Source: JBLHKT01 sp043101615 (GTDB lineage Bacteria > Planctomycetota > Phycisphaerae > Phycisphaerales > UBA1924). Taken from it: a stretch of 64,000 bases of DNA. Both the position numbers and the translations under genes were made by a program. Location of the stretch: assembly GCA_043101615.1 (NCBI GenBank), contig JBICID010000109.1, positions 54,086 to 118,085 of the forward strand, written 5' to 3'. Positions 1-8,963 of this stretch are shown here, one piece after another. Positions within the stretch are counted from its first letter, which is position 1, and each line of letters opens with the position of its first letter. Under the pieces are notes generated by a model. It saw only the letters and a list, made by a program, of their open reading frames with translations. It made no database searches and was not told where the DNA came from.

Positions 1-2065
1 GTGCGACCATGCCCCGCTTCTCGGCGAGTGCGCGGACGACGAGGACGGAGGCGTCGACTCGGTTGGCGAGCGTGGCGGCGTCTGAGGAGACGAGCGCGGG
101 AGAGACGTCGAGGATGACGATGTCGTACTCCTCGGTGGCCTTGGCGAGCAGCGCGGACATGGTCTCGGAGCCGAGGTGCTCGTAGATGCGGTGGCGCTTG
201 TGGCCGACGGGGAGGAAGTCGAGGTTCTCGTCGAGGGCGTGGACGATGTCCCGGTCGAAGGACTCGATGCCGGAGAGGATCTCGGCGAGTCCGTTGGTCT
301 CGGCGACGCCGTTGAGGGTGTGCAGGGAGGGCCTGCGGTAGTTGGCGTCGATGAGCAGGGTCTTGCGCCGTGCGGCGGAGCAGGCGCTGGCGAGGTTCAT
401 CGCGACGGAGGTGGCGCCCGAGCGGGGCTGGCAGCCGGCGACCATGAGGGTGCGGTGCCCGGCGCGGTCCATGGACTTGAGTATGGAGGAGCGGAGCTGC
501 CGGTAGTGCTCGGCCAGCACGGAGTTGGGGACTGACTTGAAGACGGTCTCGGGCGATGCGACGTCGGAGGGGTCCTCGGCGGCGTCGGGCAGGGAGCCGA
601 CGACGGTGGTCCTGGGGATCATGCCCACGTCGGCGACGGTCTTGACGCGCTGGTCGAGCAGCTCGAGCGCGACGATGACGCCGGCGACCAGGGCGCAGAA
701 GAAGAAGAGCACGCCGGGGATGATGATCTTGGGGTCGGGGAAGCTGACGCGGTCGGGGACCTGCGGTGCGGAGTAGAGGGTGATGCGTCCGATGAGGTCG
801 GGGTTCTTCTTCTCGAGCTCGTCCTGCAGGCTGCGCTGGGCGTTGATCTGCTCGCGGAGCGAGGTGATCTGGCGGTCGTACTCGTCGATCTGCCCGATGA
901 TGCGGGTGGTGTCCACGAGCCTGCCGACGAGCTCGTCGGCGCGGGTCGTGAGCTCCTGCTCCTCGGCGCGGAGCCCGCTGATGCCGGAGCGGAGCGAGTC
1001 CATCTCGGCGTCGAAGAGCTTGCGGAGCTTCTGCTCGCGGACGTCGGCCATCTCCTGCTCGGTGGCGGCGATGCGGTTGTCGAGCCTGCGGACGGTGCGG
1101 TGCTCGGGGGTGAGGCCCTCCCGGAGCAGGGCCTTGCGCTCGGTCTTGAACTGGTTGAGCTCGGCCTGGAAGTTCTGGATGGAGGGCTCGAGATCGACGT
1201 TGGCGATCTGGGTGTCGGTGTACTGGATGCCCGTGTCGGAGGTGAGCATGGCGTCGTAGTTTTCGAGCTTGTCGGAGGCGTTGGCGATGTTCTGGGTGAT
1301 CTCGATGATGGCCTCGTTGAGCAGCGCGAGCTGCTGGCTCATCTCGGACCGGTCCGCGTCGAGCGAGGTGACGCTCTGCTCGGAGATGAGGCGTGCGCGG
1401 TCGGAGACCACCTGGCGCAGCTCGGTCTCGAGCCCGGTGATGACGCGGGTGAGCTCCTCGCGGTTGGTGCCGATCTCGATGCGCATGTCGCCGGTGAGGT
1501 CGGCGAGGTACTGCTTCTGCACGAGCCTGGCCAGCCCCGCGGCGGTCTCGTCGTCGGCGTGGGTGGCGCGCAGGCGGATGTAGTACGTGCCCTGCACGAT
1601 GCTGGCGTGCACGGTGTCCTGCAGCTCCTCGAGCGCATCGGGGATGTTCAGGGTGCCCTTCTGCAGGAACTGCGAGTGGAACCTGGGCGCCTCGGTCGGC
1701 AGCAGCGGGTCGGTCAGCACGTCGCGCAGGATCTCGTCGGAGACCATCCGATCGCGCTGCGTAGACATGAACCGCTCGATCTCGTCGTCGTCGATGTTCT
1801 GGGCGCGTCCCAGTTCCTCGATGTCGGACTGGTTGCGCACCACGAAGACCGCCTCGGCGGCGTACCTGGGCGCGAAGACACGCAGCCCCACCCAGACCGC
1901 CAGGCCCAGGCCGATGCCCACGACCAGCGCGATCGGGATCGCCCAGGCGTACTTCTTGAGCAGCTTGACGGGGTCGAGGGTGACGCTGCCGGCGCCGGGA
2001 CCCTGAGCGGCCGGCCCTCCGGGGCGGGGGCCGGCGGGGGATCTGGGGTTCTGGAAGCTGCTCAT
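1..2065 (-). CDS. Wzc-like polysaccharide chain-length/tyrosine-kinase family protein, 3' end outside window
   Basis: Inner-membrane polysaccharide co-polymerase family, expected to control length or export of an exopolysaccharide. A proline/glycine-rich N-terminus leads to a membrane segment near residues 40-60, a long periplasmic coiled-coil region, a second membrane segment near 443-463 and a cytoplasmic P-loop-type domain. The ATPase domain looks degenerate. The Walker A position (about 545-553) reads CQPRSGATS, where bacterial tyrosine kinases have PGEGKST, so the lysine is replaced by Ala551. Walker A' reads LLIDANYRRP, with Asn for the second Asp. The Walker B-like VILDVSP is kept. Start ATG at 2065 follows GGAG. 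It lies 63 bases after the TPR gene in the same direction. The C-terminus, where a tyrosine cluster would be, is off the window. Confidence 0.85.
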   Translation of the reverse strand, partial: MSSFQNPRSPAGPRPGGPAAQGPGAGSVTLDPVKLLKKYAWAIPIALVVGIGLGLAVWVGLRVFAPRYAAEAVFVVRNQSDIEELGRAQNIDDDEIERFMSTQRDRMVSDEILRDVLTDPLLPTEAPRFHSQFLQKGTLNIPDALEELQDTVHASIVQGTYYIRLRATHADDETAAGLARLVQKQYLADLTGDMRIEIGTNREELTRVITGLETELRQVVSDRARLISEQSVTSLDADRSEMSQQLALLNEAIIEITQNIANASDKLENYDAMLTSDTGIQYTDTQIANVDLEPSIQNFQAELNQFKTERKALLREGLTPEHRTVRRLDNRIAATEQEMADVREQKLRKLFDAEMDSLRSGISGLRAEEQELTTRADELVGRLVDTTRIIGQIDEYDRQITSLREQINAQRSLQDELEKKNPDLIGRITLYSAPQVPDRVSFPDPKIIIPGVLFFFCALVAGVIVALELLDQRVKTVADVGMIPRTTVVGSLPDAAEDPSDVASPETVFKSVPNSVLAEHYRQLRSSILKSMDRAGHRTLMVAGCQPRSGATSVAMNLASACSAARRKTLLIDANYRRPSLHTLNGVAETNGLAEILSGIESFDRDIVHALDENLDFLPVGHKRHRIYEHLGSETMSALLAKATEEYDIVILDVSPALVSSDAATLANRVDASVLVVRALAEKRGMVA

Positions 2066-2128
2066 GGGGTGCTCCGGGTGTTCTCGGACGTGGCGGGCGG
2101 GGGTGTGCCTGTCTGGTATCGGTCGCGG

Positions 2129-5100
2129 TCAGGGTGCGGCTGAGTCGATCTCGGCGTCGAGCTCGTCGAGCTGCTCGGCCATCTCTTCCATGCCCACGGT
2201 CTCGAAGACCGTGTTGCGGGCCAGCTGGGAGGTTTTGCGGGCCTCCTCGATCTCGCCCCGGGCCAGGTGGTACCGGGCCCGGGCCATCGCGACGGTCACC
2301 CGCTGGGCCCGGTCTGCGGCGAGCTCGCCAGCCCGCTCGAGGTGACGCAGGGCGTCGTCGAAGCGCCCCAGCTCGGTGTAGATCCGGGCCAGGGTGTCGT
2401 GGGGCGAGAGCGCGTCGGGGGCCAGCTCGGCGGACCGCTGGGCGAGCGGCAGGGCCTCCTCGGCCGAGTCGAAGTGCAGGGCCAGCAGGTACGCCTGGTT
2501 GTTCAGCAGCTCCCAGTCCTCGGGGAATCGGGCGAGGCCCTCGTCCCAGACGGCCCGGGCCCGCTGGAAGTCGTCCGCCGCGTACCACACGTTGCCCTCG
2601 ATGCGGTAGGCGAGCAGGGCCAGCGGGTTGGCGTCGTCCAGGTCGCGCAGCGTGCGGAGCAGCGAGGCGCCCTCCTCGGCGTTCTCGGGAGAACGCACCA
2701 GCTGCTGGGCGATCACGAAGTCGAGCCAGGGGCGGGTGTCCTCTGGGAGGGAAAGGGCCGGGTCGGCGGCGATCTGCTGCATCGTGCTCGCGGCGGTCTC
2801 CGGGTCGTCCCGGAAGACCCGCTGCACGTTCTGGGCCCAGCTCAGCACCTGCTCGGGGCGCTGGGCGGTCTGGAGTGCGCTGGTCAGGGCCCGCACGGTG
2901 GAGTTGGCGCGTCCCTGGGCGTTGCGGACCGTCGCCTCGGTGCAGAGCATCAGCATCGAGTTCACCTGGTCGGGCGGGACAAGCCTGCGGAGCTCGTTGA
3001 AGATCGCCTCGGCCTGGGAGGCGCGCGGCGGGGTGAGCCTGGCGTAGGAGTCGATCAGCAGCACGCCGACGTTCAGGTTCTTGGACTGATCCCAGGCCAT
3101 CTGGGTGTACCCCGTGGCACGATCCCACTGCTCGTGGTTGGCGAAGACGCGGGCGCAGTTGAGCATGAGCTGCGCGTCGTCGGAACGCTTGGCGATGATG
3201 CTGTCGGCCAGGCTCGCGGCCTGGGCGCCACGCCCCATCTTGAGCTGCTCGTTCATCAGCCCGAACAGGAGCTGCTCGAGATCGGGGTTGGCGTCCACCG
3301 CGGCGCGGATGTCGGCGATGGCCTCGTCGCCGATGGGGCGGCCTGCCTTGCGGTCGCGGTCCACGCGGAGCATGCCGCGTACTCGCAGGGCACGCCAGTT
3401 GTCCGGATCGACGCGGAGGGCGGCGTTGAGGTCCGCGTTGACGTCAGCCTCGAGCGCGGGGTTGCCCAGGTTGGCCTCCGCCCGGCGGACGTAGACGAGC
3501 GGGCTTTGGGGGTAGCGCTGCACCGCCTGGTCGAGCATGGAGCGGGCCTCGGCCTCGCGTCCCAGCCCGGAGAGGATCTCGGCCCGCTGCAGCATGGTCG
3601 TCAGGTCGGTCTCGCTGATCTGGTCGAGCTGGGCCAGGGCCTCGTCGAAGGGCGGGAACTCCTGGCGGAGCATCGACTCGATCAGACGCTTGCGGTACTC
3701 CTGAGTCGGCGTGTCGGCGCCGGCCTCGACGATGGCGGAGAAGGCCTCCGCGGCGTCGGAGAAACGCGAGCGGGTGAAGTAGAGATCGCCGAGCAGACGC
3801 TCGGCGTCGAAGCGGCCCTCGGCCTGGACGGCGCGGGCCTGCTCGATCGCGGGCATCGCCAGGTTGAGCTGGTCGCGGGCGATCATGAACCGGGCGTAGG
3901 CGAGGTAGGTGTCGGCGGTGATCTCGTCCTCGGGACGCTCGAGCAGGTAGTCCTGGAACAGGGACTGGGCGGCGGAGATGCCGTCCACCGGGTCGTCCCG
4001 CTGGCCGTCGTTGTCCGTGTCCAGCAGCAGGCGGCCCTGGTCGGCGTGCCAGCGCATGTCGAGCAGCACGGCGGCGAGCTCGTCGTTCTGCTCGCGGATC
4101 TCGTCGATCAGCGGGCGCGCGTCTTCGAACCGTCGCGCGAGGATGTACAGCTCCGCGAGCGCGGCGTTGTTCAGCCGGTTGTCCGGCTCGGTCTGGCGGA
4201 TGGTCTCGCGCCGGGCGGTGGCCTCGGCGCGACCGGCCGGCCCGCCGGCGCGGGCCTCGAGCGTGAGCCAGGCGTTCTCGATGGCGCGCGGCGCGTTGCG
4301 GAGTTCCCGGGCCTCCCGCACCGCCGCGAGCGCGTCCTCGGTCCGCCCGGCGGCGTCGAGCAGCTGCACGTGCTGCAGGCGTGTGCCGGGGTTCGAGGAG
4401 TTGAGCGACAGGGCGTTCTCGATCGTGGCGATGGCGACGTCCAGGTCGCCGTTGAGCGCGTGCTGGTTGGCCAGGATGCGCAGCGTGTTGGTGTCGTCGT
4501 ACCCCTGTGCCACGAGCAGGTCGAGCTGGCGGATCGCCTCGTCGTGGTCGCCCCGGGCGCCGGTGAGCCTGGCCCGGAAGATCGCGCCCTCGGCCCGGTC
4601 GATGTTCAGGCGTGACGCGGCCTCGGCCATGGCCTCCGCGGTCTCGAAGTCGCCCGAGCCCAGCGCGATCTCGAAGGCGTACTCCACCACCTCCGGGTCG
4701 TCGGCGCCCTGGGCGACGGCCCGGTCGAACTGCTCGCGGGCCTCTTCCGGCTTGCCCAGAGAGAGGAAGACGCGGTACTTCGTCAGCGCCTTCTGTGCGT
4801 CGGTGCGCTCCGACAGGTCGACCAGCGTCAGCAGGGCCTGCTCGACGGAGTCGGACTGCAGCGCGCTGGTGAACTGATCGAGCAGCTGGCTGCCCGGGTT
4901 GGCCTCGGCGGCGAGACGCGCGGTCTCGCGTGCCTCCTCGATCCGCCCCAGGTCGAGCTGGGCCTGGATCAGCTCGATCGAGAGACGCTCGTTATACCCG
5001 AACGCCTTGACCCGCTCGGCGAGATAGGCCGCGGCCTCCTCCACCGGGCCAAGGGTCGGGTCGTTGTCGATCTCGCCCGACCGGATATCGATCGCGTCGA

Positions 5101-6805
5101 AGTAGGCGGCCATGGGGGAGCCGTCGTCCCGGCGCACGAGCGGGCGCAGGTACGCGATGCGCTCCTGCACGCCCTCGTTCTCGGGCTCGATCTGGGCGAT
5201 GAGCTCGAACTGGCGGAGGGACTCCTGCTCGTTGCCCAGCCGGAGCTGGACCTCGGCCATGGCGAGCATGGCGGTGCGGTTGCCCGGCTGGATCTCCAGC
5301 ATGCGGGTCAGGAGCGTCTCGGCCTCGGTGTCGAGCCGCATCTCCATGGCGACCTGGGTCTGGCGCCACAGCCCCCTGGGGTCGCGCTGCAGCGTCTGGT
5401 TGTTGTAGTCGCGGTACTTGTCGCGCGCCGCGGTGAGCTCGCCCCGGGCGTGCGCGATCAGGCCGTCGAGCATCATCAGGTAGGCGTCGTCCTCGGCGAC
5501 CTGCCGGGCGTACTCCTGGCGGTCCTGGACCGCCCGCTCGAGCGCCTGCGTGTTGTCGCCGCCGGGGTTCTGCAGGACGGCGCTCAGGCGGGCGCGGGCC
5601 CGGCGGAACATCGCCTCGCGCCGCAGCGAGATGCGCACGAAGCCCTCCAGGCTGACCGGGAGGTTCGAGAGCCTGGCGAGGTGGTCGTAGTGTTCCAGGG
5701 CGGCCCCGCTGTCGCCCGACCGCTCTGCGAGCTCGCCGGCGGCGATGCGGATGCGGGCGTCGTCCGGACGCACGCTGGTCAGGTGCTCGGCGATCCGGCG
5801 CGACTGGGCCAGGCCCCCCCGCGGGTCGGCGGACTGCTCCAGCGTCGAGAAGACCAGCAGCAGGTTCGGGTCCACGTCCCCGGGTTCGGAGGCGATGATC
5901 GCGTCTGCGATGGGGGGCAGGGCGGGCGCCATGTCGGACAGCAGCTCGTTCTCGACGGCCTGGGCCCGGTCGGGGAGCATGCCCCGGGTGGCCCGGGCGA
6001 CGTCGCGCCCGTGCTCGCGGATGAGCAGCTCGATCATGGCCCTGGGCGCGATCGGCCTGTGCTCCAGCAGGTTCTTGAGCACGCCGATCGCGTTGTCGAG
6101 GCTCTCGATGGAGCGGTCGGTCAGGCCGGCCTCGGCCTCGGCCTCGGACTGGGCCGCGTGCCACCAAGAGAGTGCGACGGCGGTCTCCTCGTCGCCCGGT
6201 CGGGCCCCGAGGGCGGTCTCGAGGTCGGTGCGGACGCGGTTGTACAGGTCGCGCTCGAGCTCGCCGCCGGCGGAGATGACGTTGGCCAGGGGGATGGCGC
6301 GATACCGGTACAGCGTCTTCCAGTCGTCGCCCGCGGGCGGGTTGGCCTCGAGGCGGACGATCGAGTTGTTGGCCCGGTCGACCACGCCCATGGCGCTCTG
6401 GAGCTCGGCCGGCCCGAGCAGGAAGCGTTCCAGCAGGAACCCGAGGTACTGCTCCTGGGCGGCGATGTTGGCCGGCTCGTTCTGCGCGAGCTGCATGTAG
6501 GCCGCCATCAGGTCGTTCATCAGCCGGTCGCGGTAGGTGGTCTCGCTCTCGGGCGTGAGGTTGCTGATCGACTCGGCCCACTTGTTGAGGTACTCGGCGT
6601 TTGTGGGCTCCTTGTTGACCGCCTTGGAGTAGGCGCGACGGGCCTGGTCCCACTCCCCCTGCTCGGCGAGCCGGTCGCCGATCCGAGCGTTCTCGGCGGC
6701 GGACTTGAAGACGAGCAGGTAGCCCGCGACGCCGACGACGCCCGCGAAGACGACGAGCGAGGCGCCGAGGATGGTGACGAACTTGACGTTGACTTTGGCG
6801 GCCAT
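2129..6805 (-). CDS. Large TPR-repeat protein of the exosortase/exopolysaccharide locus
   Basis: A 1558-residue protein with one N-terminal membrane anchor (about residues 8-33) followed almost entirely by tetratricopeptide-like helical repeats. Typical pieces are AYSKAVNKEPTNAEYLNKW near the start and AYLLALHFDSAEEALPLAQR near the end. The bulk is predicted to lie outside the cytoplasm. Large TPR proteins are regular partners in PEP-CTERM/exosortase exopolysaccharide loci (PrsT-like), where they are thought to scaffold synthesis and export. It starts 33 bases after the exosortase gene and is followed by the Wzc-like gene, so the three are probably one operon. No enzymatic motif was seen. The role is inferred from the repeats and neighbours; confidence that it is a real gene is very high. 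Confidence 0.9.
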   Translation of the reverse strand: MAAKVNVKFVTILGASLVVFAGVVGVAGYLLVFKSAAENARIGDRLAEQGEWDQARRAYSKAVNKEPTNAEYLNKWAESISNLTPESETTYRDRLMNDLMAAYMQLAQNEPANIAAQEQYLGFLLERFLLGPAELQSAMGVVDRANNSIVRLEANPPAGDDWKTLYRYRAIPLANVISAGGELERDLYNRVRTDLETALGARPGDEETAVALSWWHAAQSEAEAEAGLTDRSIESLDNAIGVLKNLLEHRPIAPRAMIELLIREHGRDVARATRGMLPDRAQAVENELLSDMAPALPPIADAIIASEPGDVDPNLLLVFSTLEQSADPRGGLAQSRRIAEHLTSVRPDDARIRIAAGELAERSGDSGAALEHYDHLARLSNLPVSLEGFVRISLRREAMFRRARARLSAVLQNPGGDNTQALERAVQDRQEYARQVAEDDAYLMMLDGLIAHARGELTAARDKYRDYNNQTLQRDPRGLWRQTQVAMEMRLDTEAETLLTRMLEIQPGNRTAMLAMAEVQLRLGNEQESLRQFELIAQIEPENEGVQERIAYLRPLVRRDDGSPMAAYFDAIDIRSGEIDNDPTLGPVEEAAAYLAERVKAFGYNERLSIELIQAQLDLGRIEEARETARLAAEANPGSQLLDQFTSALQSDSVEQALLTLVDLSERTDAQKALTKYRVFLSLGKPEEAREQFDRAVAQGADDPEVVEYAFEIALGSGDFETAEAMAEAASRLNIDRAEGAIFRARLTGARGDHDEAIRQLDLLVAQGYDDTNTLRILANQHALNGDLDVAIATIENALSLNSSNPGTRLQHVQLLDAAGRTEDALAAVREARELRNAPRAIENAWLTLEARAGGPAGRAEATARRETIRQTEPDNRLNNAALAELYILARRFEDARPLIDEIREQNDELAAVLLDMRWHADQGRLLLDTDNDGQRDDPVDGISAAQSLFQDYLLERPEDEITADTYLAYARFMIARDQLNLAMPAIEQARAVQAEGRFDAERLLGDLYFTRSRFSDAAEAFSAIVEAGADTPTQEYRKRLIESMLRQEFPPFDEALAQLDQISETDLTTMLQRAEILSGLGREAEARSMLDQAVQRYPQSPLVYVRRAEANLGNPALEADVNADLNAALRVDPDNWRALRVRGMLRVDRDRKAGRPIGDEAIADIRAAVDANPDLEQLLFGLMNEQLKMGRGAQAASLADSIIAKRSDDAQLMLNCARVFANHEQWDRATGYTQMAWDQSKNLNVGVLLIDSYARLTPPRASQAEAIFNELRRLVPPDQVNSMLMLCTEATVRNAQGRANSTVRALTSALQTAQRPEQVLSWAQNVQRVFRDDPETAASTMQQIAADPALSLPEDTRPWLDFVIAQQLVRSPENAEEGASLLRTLRDLDDANPLALLAYRIEGNVWYAADDFQRARAVWDEGLARFPEDWELLNNQAYLLALHFDSAEEALPLAQRSAELAPDALSPHDTLARIYTELGRFDDALRHLERAGELAADRAQRVTVAMARARYHLARGEIEEARKTSQLARNTVFETVGMEEMAEQLDELDAEIDSAAP

Positions 6806-6838
6806 GGGCGTGTTCTCTCCGCGGCGCGGGGTGGTGGG

Positions 6839-8704
6839 TCAGCTCTGGGTGCCCGGTGCGGTCTGGGCGGGATGGCGCCCCTCCTGGACGAGGATCCAGT
6901 CGGGCACGCAACGCATGATCTCCCCGATCAGCTCGGAGAGGAGGCTGCCCGACAGCTCGGCGTGGTGCTCGGGCGAGCTGGAATCCACGCTGGTGGTCTG
7001 GACCTTCAGATAGAAGGCGTAGTCGCTGGTCAGGTCGAACGCCAGGTTCCGGACCTGCTCGGCCGACGCCACCGTTCCCCCGTTGGCGACGAAGAAGTAG
7101 CCCGCGTGCAGCGCCCCGACCCGCTCGCCGATGTCGAACGCTGAGATGCGCATCCGCAGCGGGGACTCGGGCGTGACGCCGCGGGGCAGGCGCACACGCA
7201 CGCCCGGGGCGTCTGTGTAGGCGGGGTCGCTGGGGAGGCGCGCGGTGTAGATCGCCTCGGCGTCGCCGGCGTACTGCTCGGGCACCGTCTCGTCCGGACG
7301 CCACAGCGAGGTGTCCATCGGGAGCGGCAGCGTCGAGGCCAGCGAGGACTGGCGCAGGCCGCCGCCCACGAAGCAGCGCTCGGGGACGTGCGGCACAGTG
7401 TCGATCATGCCGGTGTAGTAGGCGATGTGCAGCTCGATCTGGGCCGGCGCGGCGCCCTCCGGCGGGTTCTTCTGGATGTAGGTGCGGTTGAGGTAGTTGC
7501 TGGTGCCGAGCTGGTCCACGATCTCGGCCGACTCGAGCCGGTCGGTCCCGACACGGATCCACGAGCGGGTCTCGTTGGGGATGGCGTTGACCAGGCGCCC
7601 GCTCTCGGGGTAGATGGCCTGCTTCTGCAGCCGGATGTCGAAGGCGCTGAGCACCGAGCCGAGGGCGACGGCCGAGCCGCCGAACAGGACCGCGGTGAGC
7701 GTCGCCGCCACGAGCTGCGGGCGCGACCAGGCCCACCCCGGGCCGGCCGGTCGGGTGGGGGCGTCGTCGGCTTTGGTGGTGGTCTTCGCGGGCTTGCGGG
7801 GGTCCGAGATGACCCGCTCCAGCGCCCAGACGATGCCGAGGTACAGCATCAGGGCCGGGAACAGCAGCAGGGTGCCGATGAGGGTGTGGGCCTCGCCCGC
7901 GGCGAGCTCGGGGTCGGCCAGGCTCAGCAGGCCCAGCACCGCGACGCGGATGATGTTCATCAGGATCGCGACGGGGGCCGCGAGGAACATCAGCAGCAGC
8001 CGCTGCCACCATTCCTTGGCTGAGATCAGGGCGACGAAGCCTGCCAGCGCGATGAAGGCGACGACCATCCGCATGCCCGAGCAGGCCTCGGCCACGTTGA
8101 GCGGGATGACGCTGCCCGAGGAGGTGACCAGCTCCAGCGTGTTGCCCTCGATCTCGGTGGTGAACCAGCCGAACGGGGCCCCGATGATGCTCAGCATCAC
8201 CCAGGAGCCGCGCGACGCGACGAGCTGGAGCTGGAAGGTGATCAGCAGCATGATCCGCTCGGCGATGGTCACCGCGAAGACGAGGTAGGCGATCGGGAGA
8301 AAGGCACGGCGCATGACGTCGGGCCCGAGGATCAGCAGGACCGCGCCGAACAGGGCGAGGATCACGCTGAACCCCTGCAGCATGTGGTTCGGCACCACCA
8401 CCAGGGCGAACACGTAGCACAGGATGCCCATCAGGACCGGGATCATCCCGGGCCAGAACACGCCCGGGGCGGCCCTGGCCAGCGACTCGCGCTGCTGCCA
8501 GATCAGCCAGCCGGCGATGATCGGGATCAGGTAGGTGTGCCCCCAGTCGTCCAGGTTCTTGGACGCGAAGTGGTGCTGCTTCCAGAACCAGCGGTAGAAC
8601 AGCAGGACGAAGGAGAGCGAGACCGCCGCGACCGCGATCAGCCCCGGAGCGCCCGGGAGCCTGATGGTCGAGTCTCGGGCTGTGGAGGTGACGGCGGTTG
8701 GCAT
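6839..8704 (-). CDS. Exosortase with C-terminal EpsI-like domain
   Basis: A 621-residue polytopic membrane protein. Residues about 1-300 form an exosortase, a cysteine transpeptidase that processes C-terminal sorting signals of exported proteins. The three family residues are in place: Cys208 in NVAEACSGMRM, Arg253 in NIIRVAVLG and His273 in GEAHTLIGT. After a further membrane segment near 340, the C-terminal ~270 residues resemble EpsI/DUF3485, with the HVPERCFVGGG segment. EpsI is usually fused to or next to exosortases in exopolysaccharide loci. The gene sits between the Wza-like and TPR genes, all read leftwards. No protein in the window ends in a recognisable PEP-CTERM-type signal, so the substrate is unknown. 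Confidence 0.92.
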   Translation of the reverse strand: MPTAVTSTARDSTIRLPGAPGLIAVAAVSLSFVLLFYRWFWKQHHFASKNLDDWGHTYLIPIIAGWLIWQQRESLARAAPGVFWPGMIPVLMGILCYVFALVVVPNHMLQGFSVILALFGAVLLILGPDVMRRAFLPIAYLVFAVTIAERIMLLITFQLQLVASRGSWVMLSIIGAPFGWFTTEIEGNTLELVTSSGSVIPLNVAEACSGMRMVVAFIALAGFVALISAKEWWQRLLLMFLAAPVAILMNIIRVAVLGLLSLADPELAAGEAHTLIGTLLLFPALMLYLGIVWALERVISDPRKPAKTTTKADDAPTRPAGPGWAWSRPQLVAATLTAVLFGGSAVALGSVLSAFDIRLQKQAIYPESGRLVNAIPNETRSWIRVGTDRLESAEIVDQLGTSNYLNRTYIQKNPPEGAAPAQIELHIAYYTGMIDTVPHVPERCFVGGGLRQSSLASTLPLPMDTSLWRPDETVPEQYAGDAEAIYTARLPSDPAYTDAPGVRVRLPRGVTPESPLRMRISAFDIGERVGALHAGYFFVANGGTVASAEQVRNLAFDLTSDYAFYLKVQTTSVDSSSPEHHAELSGSLLSELIGEIMRCVPDWILVQEGRHPAQTAPGTQS

Positions 8705-8963
8705 GGGCGCGTGCGTCGCGTCTGGATCGGAGTCATGGGGCGGTGTCTTGAGGATGTCCCGGCGCGAGCGCGGGCGGGACCGTAGGCGTCCGTGCCGACC
8801 CGCAACCTACGACGAGGCATGGGGATGGTTCGCGCCGTCCCGGGGGCGGGTGGAGATGGTATTCAGCGCCCGGTGGGGTTGCGCGGGCCGTGCGGCCTGT
8901 GAGTGAAATTCCCCGGTCGGGGCGGGCACGCCGGGGATCGGGTCGCCCGGGTGGCGGCCCGGA

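Noticed and set aside
2267..4615. Long open frame on the plus strand (782 codons) antisense to the TPR gene
   Set aside because: Its composition (Val, Gly, Leu, Glu, Arg-rich without domains) mirrors the real gene's codon bias, and the opposite strand has clear TPR repeats.
4992..8420. Long open frame on the minus strand (1142 codons) spanning parts of two real genes
   Set aside because: Arg/Pro/Gly-rich nonsense in another frame of the exosortase and TPR genes, both of which have strong family motifs.
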